A DNA stretch of 64,000 nucleotides from Nereocystis luetkeana (lineage: Eukaryota; Sar; Phaeophyceae; Laminariales; Laminariaceae): contig JARUPZ010000005.1 of assembly GCA_031213475.1 (NCBI GenBank), positions 5,185,732 to 5,249,731 on the forward strand, read 5' to 3'. A program made the position numbers and the translations under genes. Each line of letters opens with the position of its first letter. Position 1 is the stretch's first letter. Below, in pieces: positions 1 to 10,651 of the stretch. A model generated the notes under the pieces. The model worked only from the letters and a program-made list of their open reading frames with translations, searched no databases and had not been told where the DNA came from.

Positions 1-180
1 GTACACGGCAAGGGTCCCCCCTCACATATAGTGCGGTCTGAGTAAGGCGATACCCCGATAAAAACGGTCTGAGTAACGAGGGAATCCCCATATAGTGCGG
101 TCTATGTGAGGCGGTATCCCTATCTAAGGCGGTCGAAACCGCTTGGCGCGACTGGAGAATTGCACTCATGACCCGGGTTG
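1..180. repeat. Degenerate ~30-bp tandem repeat
   Basis: About four imperfect units sharing the core GCGGTCTGAGTAAGGCGATA appear between 25 and 140, with further GGCGGTC echoes up to about 215. No coding signal was found here. Confidence 0.55.
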
Positions 181-513
181 AACAAGGCGGCTTTCCCCAA
201 TAGGGCGGTCATAGCACTGGAGGAACCCTACGAACTAAATGCACATCTTATCGGTACGTACCTCCAGCGCCCCGTTCTCCCCCCGGCTGGTGCCATACGC
301 TCTCGGAAGCGATACCGGCGGCAAGGTTCGAACCCCTCCACCTCACACGAGCCACCGCTGCCGCGGTACAGTACGGTCCACTGGCTGCTGGTCCCCTCAT
401 CGCCGACAGGGGAGCCGCTGCCTGAATTTCGGGGGGAAGCGTTAACCGGACGGGGCGGGGGCCGGGGGGGGGGGGGGGGGGGTGTACTCACTCTGTTGTT
501 TGTCTCAGTATTT

Positions 514-625
514 TGACCAATCCCTCCGCTTCCCTTTCGAGACGATGCACCGTTCCTACTCCTAATAGAAACATCTCCAACATTTGGGCGGTCAACACAC
601 GTTTTTGATATGATGTATAAAAACT
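514..625 (+). repeat. Dispersed repeat, left copy
   Basis: Contains ACCGTTCCTACTCCTAATAG and the following CTCCAACA-TTGGGCG block. The same order is found at 62,822-62,940. A shorter inverted match, centred on the TTTCGAGACG segment, lies at about 57,290-57,350. Confidence 0.65.
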
Positions 626-754
626 GCCAGCGGGGGGGGCGGGGGGGGGGCAACGAATCACGGGGGTGGGGGAGGGGGCTAGATGTAGAGGAGCCGCGGC
701 CTGAATTTCGGGGGAGTTAATTCACCGGGGGGGGAGAGCGCGCGGCGCGGGGGG

Positions 755-1010
755 GCGGGGGGGGTGCTTTTATGTCATGCATGTCCGTAGTCGTATGGCC
801 ATAGACCCTCGCATCCCTACAATGCCGGGACCGGGCACGTCGGGTTTCCGCCGACCAGGCAGACGCTTGCTTGCAGCAAACACGAAAGGTAACCATGAGG
901 TGTTCGGCGAGTCGCACGATTGGCCGTTATAGCTGCATCCTACGAAGAACCGTTTATAAGGCGGACTCTCTTCCATACAGGTGTCAGCACCGGGGCTCAG
1001 GGGTCGAAGG
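755..1010 (+). repeat. Poly-G-associated dispersed element, copy 1
   Basis: After a G-tract come CATGCATG, CGTAGTCGTATG, CCATAGACCCTCGCATCCCT, CAATGCCGGGAC and a GACCAGGCAGAC block. The 3' part (GAACCG-TTATAAGGCGGA) matches copies at 7,705-7,975 and 60,249-60,515. Family membership rests on this shared block order. Confidence 0.65.
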
Positions 1011-1113
1011 ATCACGAACAAGGGGAGGGGATTAGACGTGGAGGAGCCGCCGCCTGAATTTCGGGGGGGGGCGGGGGGGGGGGGGTTGATTCACCGGCAG
1101 GGGGGGGAGGGGG

Positions 1114-1245
1114 GAGGTGTACGCATTATCATGCATGACCGTAGTCATATGACCATAGACCCTCGCATCCCTAAAATGCCGGGATGGAGCACGTCGGCTT
1201 TTCACCGGCCAAGCAGATATTACTTGCCCCAAGCGATAAGCGCCC
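1114..1245 (+). repeat. Poly-G-associated dispersed element, copy 2
   Basis: Shares GTAGTCATATGACCATAGAC, CTCGCATCCCTA and the GAGCACGTCGG-TTTCACCGGCCA block with copy 1. Flanked on both sides by G-tracts. Confidence 0.65.
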
Positions 1246-1877
1246 GGCGGGGGGGGGAGGGGGGCAGACAGCGTTCATTTTTATGCGCCACCTGGCTCGT
1301 TTTTTTCAATGTGCCTCCTGTGTGTCGGGTGGTGCCGTAGTGATGAGGGCAATTTGGGCGTGGGCTGGACTTTGAGTGTTTATCGGTTGCGGCACGTATG
1401 TACATAGGGTTCTCCTCAATAGCAGCGGCACGTATGTACATGTTTTCAACAGTTTTGCGCGGCGCAATTTATCGACGAATCGAGCCAGGACGAGAACCAA
1501 ACCGTGTGTGTATGCACGTACCGATGTCGTTGGGCAGAAAGCAACGGGTTTGGCGATGCGGAGAGACAACACAAACACACCATTACTATCAATATATATA
1601 TATATATATATATAGCATCCCGATATATTCCTTCATCGACGTCGTAACACGTCGGACACTAAGGGTAGTCCGAAGACGAATACCGTATACCACTGCGGGC
1701 GGAAATATGAGGAACGTTTTGCCTTCATATTAACGCCCAAAAGGTCTTCTTACGCTTACGCCCCTGGGATGCTTTTTCCGAGCCGATTTTATCCAAAACA
1801 AAGGGGCGCACACACATGCAGCAAAGGAAAGTAGCGGCTTTTGTGGAGAGAGAGACCTTCTTGAGACCTTTCCATAA

Positions 1878-1984
1878 TATTACGGGGGGCGTAGTAAATA
1901 GTACCAGATATTGTTGGTAAAAATAGGTATGTATATAGGTTTTTGTGTGTACCGTAGGTCCTATTTAATATGGTCCCACGCAGT
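1878..1984 (+). mobile_element. MITE family A (degenerate copy)
   Basis: Palindromic element of about 108 bp with ends related to TATTACGGGGGACCATAGTT. Internal AT-rich arms read TATATAGGTTTTTGTGTGTACC. The right end is diverged (CCCACGCAGTAGTA). Non-coding, so any transposase would be supplied in trans. Confidence 0.65.
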
Positions 1985-2086
1985 AGTAGTCTCATCGCGC
2001 GGGGATTCTTGCGACGCTCTCCGTTGTGGAGAAAAAAAAAAGAGATTCGAAAAATCGTCCGAGGGGGGTGGTGTTATCTTAAGTGT

Positions 2087-2325
2087 GTCCACTCCGGGCG
2101 TAAATGAAAGGACCGCTTGGTTTTCATGTTAGTGTATAGATGGTCTTTATATTTCGGCCCATAGTGGTGTACGGTCAGTCACGAAACACACATATATATT
2201 TACACAATCACTCCGGCGGATGGGTAAACAAATACCAGTCTGGGCGTAAATTTAAGAACCGCTTGCTCTTCATGTTAATGTATATTTAATCCCTTATTTC
2301 CGGCCAGAGCGGTACGTTTCAGGCA
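2087..2325. mobile_element. MITE family C, two adjacent copies
   Basis: The first copy (2,087-2,171) opens CCACTCCGGGCGTAAATG and closes ATATTTCGGCCCATAGTGG, which are inverted. The second (about 2,238-2,325) has the same plan (CTGGGCGTAAATTTAAGAACC to TTCCGGCCAGAGCGGTA). Related copies lie at 1,690-1,750 and 5,197-5,275. Confidence 0.6.
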
Positions 2326-4305
2326 CCCGTTGTGACGTTCACATCGGACTCCAGACGGGGAATATGCGCTACGTAATAGACGAAGAGCGGTACTGCACGA
2401 TAGCATACTTTAACGTGACACGCCTCGGACAGACCGTGACCTGCGGTGGACCATCTGGATCCTTACCCGCCCGTTACAATATATTTTGTGTACAGGATCT
2501 GTGTACTTGCGGTACAGCCCCAACCCAGGAAAAAAATGTACCTCGTACGAAGATCATGCAGATTATCAAACAGCTCCCACGCGGCAGCATGAACTACAGT
2601 ATATACCTGGTGGGTCATACATACAAGGTCAGGAATGTATCTGCTCTTGAAAAAACATTTTTTTTTTTCGAAGTTCATCAACTGGGAACGAATTTTTCTT
2701 GTCCGAGGTGTGTCCCTGGAATCATGAAAAAAATAAGGGCGGTTCCAGGCGACCACTCCGACAGCAGCATAAGAGCACGGCAACTGTTTTTTTTTCCGAA
2801 TCCATACGAGAAAAACAAAAGCAAATAGTGCCGTATTAAGAGGCCACAAGTTGACAAAAGCGCAAGGACCCATAAAGTTCTGAAGCGAAAAAATCAACCA
2901 CGACAGGTCAGTGCGCCCGGAGTATATGCGGTTCATGCCATGGAACCGATACCCTGCAGCAGCATTTGCAAGGACCCCGAACCGACGTAAGAACTTCCGG
3001 CTACACAACATCCATATCGAAACCTGGACCTGCTGCTGTATGACAACAGATCGGTCTGGCAAGTATTGCTCAAGGTGCGTATGGGTTTTCGTGGCAATCT
3101 AAACGCCCGTTTTTTTGACGATTCCGACTCGTACTATGAATTGATTGCTGGCACTGCCCGCACAGCATCAGCAGGTTACCGAGACCCCCTTCCCCCCCCC
3201 TTGCACAATGCGGGCGTATACTTGTCCCCGTGCAGACACCCCACAAGATGTCGACGACAACCTCTAACTCAAAACTCGATACACCTCGTAATGGTGTGCT
3301 ACATTGATATTTCAACGCCTCCACAAAGGTTTTTTGTTACACCCGTACTGTGCAGGGGGTGGGGGGCGGGTCCGAGCCGTCTGTGATAGTATGCGTCGGC
3401 TTCTCTACTGACAATCCTGGCGTAGCAACTACGGAACTGCGATGCATTTGACGGCAAGTTTTAGGCTCTTGTGGCATTCTAAACGTCCGTCATTGTTTAC
3501 GATCGGACTCGTACCAAAATTGCCGGCATTGTCCGTACAACCATACAGCATTCCTGAACTGCTCGGCGGGCGTACCTGGCGTGAACAAGTCGACCGACGC
3601 TACACCGCCCGCACCCGGCGATGCCCACGCCAGCAACAGCTTCGTTTCTCTCGCGGGCGCAGCGAGCCGCAACCCCCCCCTGCCCTCGCCTTGCTTCGAG
3701 TTCTTCGGGGCCAGAGCGGGCGCTGTTGTCCGTGTCGAACGCGCCCCTGCGGCGGCGGCGCACCCCGCAGGCCGCGAGATTGCACGCGGGAGGGCTTGCC
3801 CCTGGTCGTATCCCTCGCCGCAGCCGCCGCCGCCGCCGCCGCCGCGGTTTACTCCTCCAGTGGTGGTGCTGCAGTTTCAGGCGTGGGGGGGGGAAAGGCG
3901 TGGTCGGTTGGCTTTGGGCAGTGGAGGCTGGCGGGTAAGGGTGGAGTGAAGCGAATGGCGGCTTGCGCTCCGTATAACGGCAAGCGGGAGAACGCCGCCC
4001 CTCTCGAGAGATTCGTTTTCCCACCGGACACGAACGTTTTCTAGCTCCAACACACAAAAAACAAACAAACATAATATGGCGGTTGTTCTCGGATTACTCT
4101 GCTCGTGCATACATACAGTATATAGTCTAGATTATTTGTTTTGCCCCTAGCGCCATCACCTGGCCAGGCGTTTTATAGCACTTCTCCCCGTCGTAGTAGA
4201 CACATTATCTGGCTAGACGTTTTACAACACTTCTCCCCTTTTGTCGAGACAATCGTCAGCGAGAAAAACCGCCCCCCAGAGCCTAAGGGGGGGGGGGGGC
4301 TATCG
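2326..4305. other. Unassigned stretch with a spaced direct repeat and GC-rich island
   Basis: About 3,086-3,180 and 3,458-3,560 are diverged direct copies (GTGGCA-TCTAAACG-CCGT, then GACTCGTAC and CCGTACAACCATACAGCA-type blocks). From 3,580 to 4,030 the sequence is very GC-rich with a (CCG)n run at 3,822-3,843. Several frames are open there, but composition alone explains them. I recognise no gene. Confidence 0.4.
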
Positions 4306-4332
4306 TAACACCCGCGTTGTACGCGGGTGTTA
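4306..4332. repeat. Perfect hairpin
   Basis: TAACACCCGCG and its exact reverse complement CGCGGGTGTTA enclose TTGTA (11-bp stem, 5-nt loop). It follows a long G-run. No adjacent gene suggests a terminator role. Confidence 0.75.
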
Positions 4333-4644
4333 ACTTACCGCACATGTTGTACGCGGGGCTAGCGACGCTGTCACAACAGCAATGCCGTATTTAACACCGG
4401 GTGACAACCCAACACCGCCCCCCCTTCCCCCCTCGGACGAATTTTCGAGGTGGTTTTCTCGACAACGGAGACGCGGCGGTGCAACCGCCGAGCGATGCGT
4501 CTGCTACAACACGGGAAGACAAAATCTCGACCAAAGTATTTCCAAAGACACCCTTTTCGTTGTACGCGCCGCCCCTTTTTTTTAAACAAAAAAAATGCCC
4601 TTCAAATTTTATTCCGGGGAGAGATGCCTTTTTTATCATCCGTG

Positions 4645-4790
4645 TGCTATCTTATTGCCCGTGTTTTGTCAGTATCATCCGAGTTTTATCTTATCACCCG
4701 CGTGGTAATTTACCACCCGTGTGTTACTTTACCACCCGTGGGTTATGTTACCACCCGTGTGTTGTTTTACCACCCGTGTAGTACGGTAGA
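4645..4790. repeat. Minisatellite, ~20-bp unit
   Basis: Seven or so imperfect units of TTACCACCCGTGTGTTACTT run head to tail. The same CCACCCGTGTGATACGGT motif occurs singly near 11,858 and 25,157, so the array may have grown from one end of a dispersed element. Confidence 0.75.
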
Positions 4791-5385
4791 TCCGTCCGGG
4801 GGTTCGTTCCGCCCTTGTGCGGCCGACTTGGTCGCACCACGCGGCGCCACTACAAAAGCGCGGCGGGCTTAATGATCCCTTTCCGTGACTGGTGCCAAAT
4901 TGCGCAGCGCCCTGCTCACCCTCCCCGGGTATTTTTCCCGGAGCGCCGCTATCACACGTGTGGTATGACAAACACAACCTCCTCGGAAGATATATTTTTT
5001 CCCTCACGTTGATATTCTTTCGACAACACGCGAACCGGGGAGAGCAAGCGTAAAAAACACCGAGCGAGGTGACAGTGGAAATATCTCGGACGATATCTCC
5101 CGGAAGGTATCAGTGTTTGTTTTGTGTGCTGCCCTTAAGGCACGGTTCGGAGAAAGACGCCCCTGGAAATTATCCCCAGGGTGTGCGTTAATATTGCGTT
5201 ATACCGCTCTGGGCGGAAATATAAGGACCGTTGGGTCCTCATATTTCGGCATGAATGACAGTGACATTTACGCCTAAAGTTATATACGTTAGATGGGATG
5301 TGTTCTTGGTGTAGAACGTACCGGTAGCAAGCAGACCCCGTGGTGCACTGTAACCCGGGAGCATAGCAAATGTACACGACCTTGA

Positions 5386-6118
5386 AGATGGCGACGGGAT
5401 GCGAGAACAACAGCCAGCAACAATTGCAGCAGCAACCACATTTATCGACATCAGTCAACACCAGGAACGACAACAGTATGGACAGACAACATCTACGAAG
5501 CAGCAACAAACGCCAACATCAACAACACCAACAACACAAACACCACTAACACCAGCAGCAGCAGCAGCAGCACCAACAGCAGCAGCAACAGCAACCCAGA
5601 AATTAACAACGATCTATATATATATACACCACCACCCAACAACAACAACAACAATAGCAACGACGACGACGTGGGCGGCGATGGCAACGGCAAGGCTTCT
5701 AACCACGGAGCAACGGTCGGATCGTACGTAGCTCCCCTCATACCTGACCATCCTCTGATCCCACCAAACGCGGGGTGGGTCATTCTCGTCGCGAATAGGA
5801 GGCGGGAAAATTACCTTTCACGTGACACGGCTCGAAGCGCTCGACTATAAAGACGACCACTTTTTAACCACCTTCGAGGAATGGAAAGGAATAATGCCGC
5901 CGGTGACCGCTGCACCGCTCTCGAGAAAACCATTCCTCGATGGCCTACCTACCTCCTTCACCGCATTGCTTCGTGCGCAACCAACCTTTTCCACACTTTG
6001 TCTTTTCAGGACACATAAAATGCGAGAGACCCGAGCGCTAAGAAACTCCCGTCACCCTGTGGAGAGGCGCCGCCGGCACCAACCATTGCCACACCTCAGA
6101 CAGATAGATATATCATGA
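5386..6118 (+). pseudogene. Gene-like Asn/Thr/Ser-rich reading frame with a frame change
   Basis: A frame open from 5,386 to 5,847 (about 154 codons, no internal ATG) runs through an Asn/Thr/Ser-rich stretch built on AAC/AGC triplets. It continues into an acidic NSNDDDVGGDGNGKASNHG segment and a normal-complexity stretch including YVAPLIPDHPLIPPNAGWV. It then ends at a TAA. From about 5,797 the next frame is open and equally protein-like (ITFHVTRLEALDYKDDHF, FEEWKGIMPP) up to a stop at 6,118. This looks like one coding segment broken by a +1 shift near 5,790-5,800. A misread short intron or sequencing error is the other option. I do not recognise the protein. The triplet repeat alone would stay open in any frame, so only the part after about 5,670 is informative. 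Confidence 0.4.
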
Positions 6119-6964
6119 TCTATATATCTATCTACATATCATCTAGTCCCTCGCCACCTGCCGTTGAGAGAGGTTGCGCAGGATCTATCTGTCTATAGTA
6201 CAGATCCAACCCAGGAAACTTGGGGCTAGATCGCGTATATAGATATATACGGCTCCCAACCCACCACACGAGCTACTAGATCCTACAGATCCCACTGATC
6301 AGGAAATCTCTTTTTTATGGCTCTGAAGTTGTCTAGATCGTCGAGCCGGTAATCGATGGTCTTCTGTAGAGATGACCCGTCCGAGGCGAGGACCATTCCC
6401 GTCGGACCATCTCTCTTCAGCCAATGGCGATGACTCAGGCCTACGGTCGGCGGTAACAGGGACACATACGCCTGCAACTTTCCTGAACCCCCCTTGTTGG
6501 AGGAGCCCTATACCATTCTGCCCCTATATAAAGTGATCGTTTGGATTACATGCAACCGGCACAAACTTTAAGGGGCAGAGTTGTACATATCTGGTACCTG
6601 GTATATAATATATCCCTGGTACCAGGTATGCAATAACCCAGAAGCGGCTTACTGAGAACAAGCGTGCGCTGAATTAACCGACAAGCGAGCAATCTCTGGT
6701 CCTACCGTTTTGTGTCGAAAATACGTTGTCAACGCAAGCCGATATTGGGTATGTGCAGCAGTAGTTCTTCAATTGAGGAGAACCCCCCCCCCCTCCCCCA
6801 TGAGTCACTGAGAAAATTATTGGCCGAGAAATGCTGCCCTACCCCTGACGCAGAAATTTCTTGGCCAAGAAAAAAAAACACTGTTGCAACCAACCTTTAG
6901 ATTGACGGCGCCACTATCTGTCAACCATGACATCGGCTATACTACCTTAGAGCTGGGGCTAGGC

Positions 6965-6993
6965 TTAGGGTTCAAGGGTTAGGGTTAGGGTTG
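6965..6993 (+). repeat. Interstitial telomere-like TTAGGG run
   Basis: Reads TTAGGG, TTCAAGGG, TTAGGGTTAGGGTTGG: three exact and some degenerate TTAGGG units. A (CTGT)n array starts 28 bp further on. Confidence 0.7.
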
Positions 6994-7020
6994 GATCATG
7001 TTCGGAGTCGTATATGGTTG

Positions 7021-7026
7021 CCTGTA

Positions 7027-7061
<35 letters not shown>

Positions 7062-7078
7062 ATGTCTGTCTGTCTGTG
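7021..7078. repeat. (CTGT)n microsatellite
   Basis: CTGT/CTGA-type 4-mers repeat about 13 times with two TATG interruptions. Arg/Gln/Thr/Asp-rich minus-strand frames across it are shadows. Confidence 0.9.
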
Positions 7079-7368
7079 CGTCCGGCTGGCAACCATTTTG
7101 GTTCGACGAAGTGGTAGGATGTAAGAGAGCTTCCAATTGATTGATTGAACCCGCAAATAAAATATATATACCTGGGCGCTTGGTGCGCATCATTCCTCCC
7201 TGACGAATATTCCTCGGAGGATGGCGTTGACATCTCCGCCTCTTTGAGGGCGGAATCACTTATTGCCCACCGTCCGAGGCGGCTTATTCCCCACCGAGGG
7301 CACATATCTGCGAACGGCACGACGAGAAGCGATACCATCTTCGGTGTAAGATTGGACGAGAGATGCGC

Positions 7369-7460
7369 GATACCACTCTGTCCGGAACGGAAAGGACATT
7401 TTGGGGGATTCATACTCATATTTCCCATAACAATCCTTACATTTCCCGATAGAGTGGTAT
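7369..7460. mobile_element. MITE family C, well-preserved ends
   Basis: Left end ATACCACTCTGTCCGGAA and right end TTTCCCGATAGAGTGGTAT are inverted. An inner AAAGGACATT / AATCCTTACATTT pair is also inverted. This is the clearest terminal repeat of the family. Confidence 0.7.
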
Positions 7461-7704
7461 AACACAAGCGGCGGCGGCCACGGTGGGTGGCGGCTAGGAG
7501 GAAGAGGAGGAGAAACACGGCGAGCGACTCACGGCTCACGACGCCTCTCTCGAGTTTTTCGTCATTGGGTCTCTCTGCTGCACGACCTAACGGAATGACG
7601 AGCATCCTCGTGGAGGTGATTGGTGATGGGAAAAACTAATACATAGATGCATGTATGTATATACCGCTAGATGTGCTCGCGATAAGCGGCTGTCCTACGC
7701 TCTG

Positions 7705-7975
7705 GGGGGGGGGTTATACACATGTCATGCATGGTAGTAGTCGTATGACCATAGACCCTCGCATCTTTACAATGCTACGACTGAGCAAGTTAGGTTTTTA
7801 CCGACCAGGCAAACACTGCGTGAGCCGAACGCGAACCACCATCGGGTGTTGGGCGAGTCGCATGAAGGATGAACTGCACCCAACTAAAAACCGCTCGTGA
7901 GGCGAACTTGCTTGCACATGGATGACAGCGTCGAAGTGATTGGTTTGTTTTCTGTTGTGGCATTTCCAGAGACGG
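7705..7975 (+). repeat. Poly-G-associated dispersed element, copy 3
   Basis: Near-complete copy: G-tract, CATGCATGG, CGTATGACCATAGACCCTCG, ACCGACCAGGCAAACACTG, GAGTCGCATGAAGGATGAAC and GCTCGTGAGGCGAACTTGC, ending GGCATTTCCAGAG. It matches 60,249-60,515 over its whole length. Confidence 0.75.
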
Positions 7976-8404
7976 CAATGGGTATAGTACGTAATTGCCT
8001 CGTAGGTGCCTTACCATGCACACACTACGATATACCGTTATTCCCCTAGTCCACCCCGCACAAATGACCTGATACGCCAGCCATGGTGACCACCAAAATG
8101 TAAGAATACAGACGCTGGGAGGGAGTGGGGAGGAGACAGTGAAACACGCGCGCCGCCTGGTGGTGGTGTGGGATCCCGCCACGCGACAACGCTCGCGGTA
8201 ACTCAAATGAGCAGATAACACGCACGTATCAGTCTGATCCAAAACACAAGGCACATTTGGAGCTTTCAGTGGCCATCTAAAAGCCCCTTACTTTACCTAA
8301 CGACCAGGCCGGTGTATGCCCGATACTCGTATTACCATTTATCACTAACTCTAGACGGATGACTTGTATATTAACGTTCAATCCAAACCATCGATACGTT
8401 TGAG

Positions 8405-8625
8405 GGCACATCATTTCTCTTAAAGTAAGGACCGGTTGCATGGTAGCATCACATACAAACGTCCCTTACATTTAGAGACAAGATGTTCCCAAATATAGGA
8501 ACCGTTTAGATTGAGTATCACCATGCAAGCGGTCCTTATGTATATGCCCCCAGTAATAGTAACCGTTAAGATTGAATTTTAACGTACAAACTGTCCTGAC
8601 ATTTTGGGAAAGACTGGTATAATTT
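8405..8625. mobile_element. Cluster of MITE family C-like palindromes
   Basis: Three consecutive hairpin modules, each with GTAAGGACCG/ATAGGAACCGTTTAGATTGA on one arm and a GGTCCTTA/GTCCTTACATTT arm on the other (about 8,405-8,475, 8,478-8,552, 8,553-8,625). They suggest nested or head-to-tail insertion. Confidence 0.6.
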
Positions 8626-8636
8626 TCGAAGCTCAC

Positions 8637-9885
8637 CGGGGAGTTGAAACGCTTCGGCCCCCGTCCTTAACCCCGCTTGCTCCCCCTCTTCCTGCGCCTC
8701 CTTCTCCTCCTCTTCTTTCTGCCCCCCCCTCTCCTTGTCCCCGACAAGTCGTGGCCCTCTACCTTCGCGAGGCAGCTGGCGGACGACGAGGGCCCCTGGT
8801 AGCCTCGCGGGGCTCAGCTCCAGCAGCCGCATTGAGGCACGCTGCGAGGGCCTTGCTTCCCCTCCGGTGCCTCGCGATGCAAGCATTACGCACTCCTTCC
8901 TGCGCAAAACATGAATGGCGCGGGGCGTGGGGCGTGAGCGAGGGAAGGGAGGGCAGGGAGGGAGGGGAGGGAAAACGAGGAGACGGGACGGGAGGGGGAG
9001 GGCATAAGAGGGGCAGATAAAGAGAGAGAGAGGGAGGGAGGCAGGGTCGGAGTATTTTGTGAACTCTCGCAGGTTGTGGAAGGCACAACGGCAGCAGCCA
9101 TAGACGGTACGTATATTGTGCCTACGGCACCTCCGAACACCAATTAACCCACACATGCTTGTTGCTTTTTCTCCACCATGGCCCAATATTTGACACGGCA
9201 AGAAACGTGAACAGCGCCATCCAAGTTGAAATAGAACTCACCCAACGGAGACAACTTCCACCCTCAGCCATCCCTCTCCCTTTTTTCCGTCCGGCATGAT
9301 CTGCCTGTCGCTACAGCCACTACCGACTCCCCCTCGGCGGACCGGCAGAACCCAGTCCCCAACGCGAACGCTCGCCTCGATCATGCCCACAGCTCGTTCC
9401 TCGGCGCAGCTTTCGTGCGTGCTCGCCTTAGCATCCCCAGTGATGGCGCCCGCCTGCTCACCATGAGCAACACCTTTCCCAGGTCGTGTGTCACCCGGAG
9501 AAAAAAACATTCCGACATTGTTTTCGGTCGCACCGTTGTTTTTTCTCGGCACCGTTGTCATTGTTGTCGTCATTGGAGCTGAAAACGGCAGCTGCGTTAG
9601 CGGTGGTGGTGGTGGTGGTGGCGGCGGTGGCGGCGGCGGCGGCGAAGAGTCTGCCGTCGACGAAGAAGGGCTTGCGCCCGTGCGCAGACAAGGGACAAAT
9701 ACAGGCTGCTGCTGCGGCTGCTCCGCGGGACGAGCATCCTCATTGCCAGCATCATCATCACCATCAACGTCTGCTCTCGTTCTTCCGCACACATTTACCG
9801 TCCCCAGGCTAACGCCTACTACTACGGGGTCCGAATAAATGGCTTCCTTGGCATCAGGGGCGGTCGCCTGTGGTCCCCGCTCCAT
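8637..9885 (-). CDS. Unrecognised minus-strand gene, two probable exons
   Basis: Exon A (9,242-9,885) is open throughout and has an ATG at 9,885. It encodes an acidic/Gln-rich N-terminal part, a run of about 14 prolines from GGT/GGC triplets, then normal-complexity sequence such as VGMIEASVRVGDWVLPVRR. It ends in a textbook donor, TTGG|GTGAGT, in phase 2. A matching acceptor, TTTTGCGCAG|G, lies at 8,900-8,901 and restores phase 2, giving exon B with RLLELSPARLPGALVVRQL. Exon B can end at GTAGAG (8,763) or at GTGAGC (8,637, including an acidic KEEEEKEAQEEGEQ stretch). If left unspliced it reaches a stop at 8,566, but that tail lies in a MITE C module, so splicing is more likely. The start may be further upstream, since the frame is open back to a TAG near 9,980. 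No family was recognised and no downstream exon found. The phase match and donor are the main support. Confidence 0.45.
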
Positions 9886-10521
9886 ACAGCGCGTAGTGCG
9901 TAGGAACGTGAGCTCTCGATCCGGCGACCCTTCGAAGGACGAGGGAAGATCCGCGTTGGTCCTTGGTCGGAAGGATTCCCAGGCCTACCAATTTGTTGTT
10001 CAAGTTAAAGATGTCAAGTATAGGAACAAGGAAAAGACGAGCGCGGTCGATTTCCGACTTTTTTTTCGGATATTCAGCGAAAGTCGGTCGTGCACGAGAT
10101 TGACAAAAGCCCGGGAGGAGGTAGAGACAGGAGGGCATGGGCGAGAGAGGTCGACATTATTGGAGGGGGGTCAGGAGGGTGGGTAGCGTTCAATTGCCAA
10201 AGCGGGAACAATTTATTTCCTGTATATGTAACCTCTTCTGCACTGCACCGCCGCAGACCGACCAGTTGATTGAGTAGTCGAGATTGGAAACAAATACGCC
10301 ACCGACAGGCCAACCTGAGCAGTTTTCCCTTCTTTCGTGTTCTCGCGTACGTATCTACAACAGTAGTACGGCACTCGGCAACGACCGTTGGGTGTACTCT
10401 TGACACCAAGATAGTCCTTACGCTTCCGAAAGGAGTGGAAAACTCGTGGCACAGGCACGTTTTTCGGGTCAAGTTTTCGATGTTTTGAACGTTTCCCCCC
10501 CCCCCCACCTCGTTGCACCAG

Positions 10522-10651
10522 GCGCGTAGACGTTGACGTCTCCGAGCTGAGCTCTCCTGCCCTGTCGTCGAAGGACCTGCTTTCCGTGCGAGGTTCACAC
10601 GTACGGCACGAGGAGCAGATCGGGCGCTTGCAGCAACTGCTGCGCCGGTGA
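10522..10651 (+). CDS. Possible terminal exon, unknown gene
   Basis: A strong acceptor (a 14-C pyrimidine tract then GCACCAG) precedes an open segment of 42 codons ending in TGA. It contains VDVDVSELSSPALSSKDLL and a Leu/Gln/Arg-rich end, EEQIGRLQQLLRR. It starts in phase 2. No upstream exon with matching phase was found. The opposite strand is also open here with a Cys-rich reading, so strand is uncertain. Confidence 0.25.

Larger units (their letters stand above)
411..1096 (+). repeat. Three spaced direct repeats with G-tracts
   Basis: The block GAGCCGC-GCCTGAATTTCGGGG followed by a TTAACCGG/TTCACCGG-like end occurs at about 411-450, 681-728 and 1031-1096. Each copy is followed by long G-runs. 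Open frames across this stretch are shadows of the G-runs. Confidence 0.6.
6119..8404. other. Repeat-rich stretch without a confident gene
   Basis: Holds GATA/TATC-rich tracts at 6,100-6,250 and an ATCTGTCTATAGTACAGATCC motif near 6,183 related to the 57.7-58.1 kb minisatellite. There are TACCTGGTA/TACCAGGTA modules at 6,595-6,628. The minus strand at 6,283-6,477 is open for 64 codons with ordinary composition (YRLDDLDNFRAIKKRFPDQ) and the plus strand at 6,712-6,900 for 62. Either could be an isolated exon or chance, and I recognise neither. Confidence 0.3.

Noticed and set aside
2364..3062. Overlapping 154- and 199-codon frames on opposite strands
   Set aside because: Both have Phe/Lys homopolymer stretches from T- and A-runs and no splice or family support.
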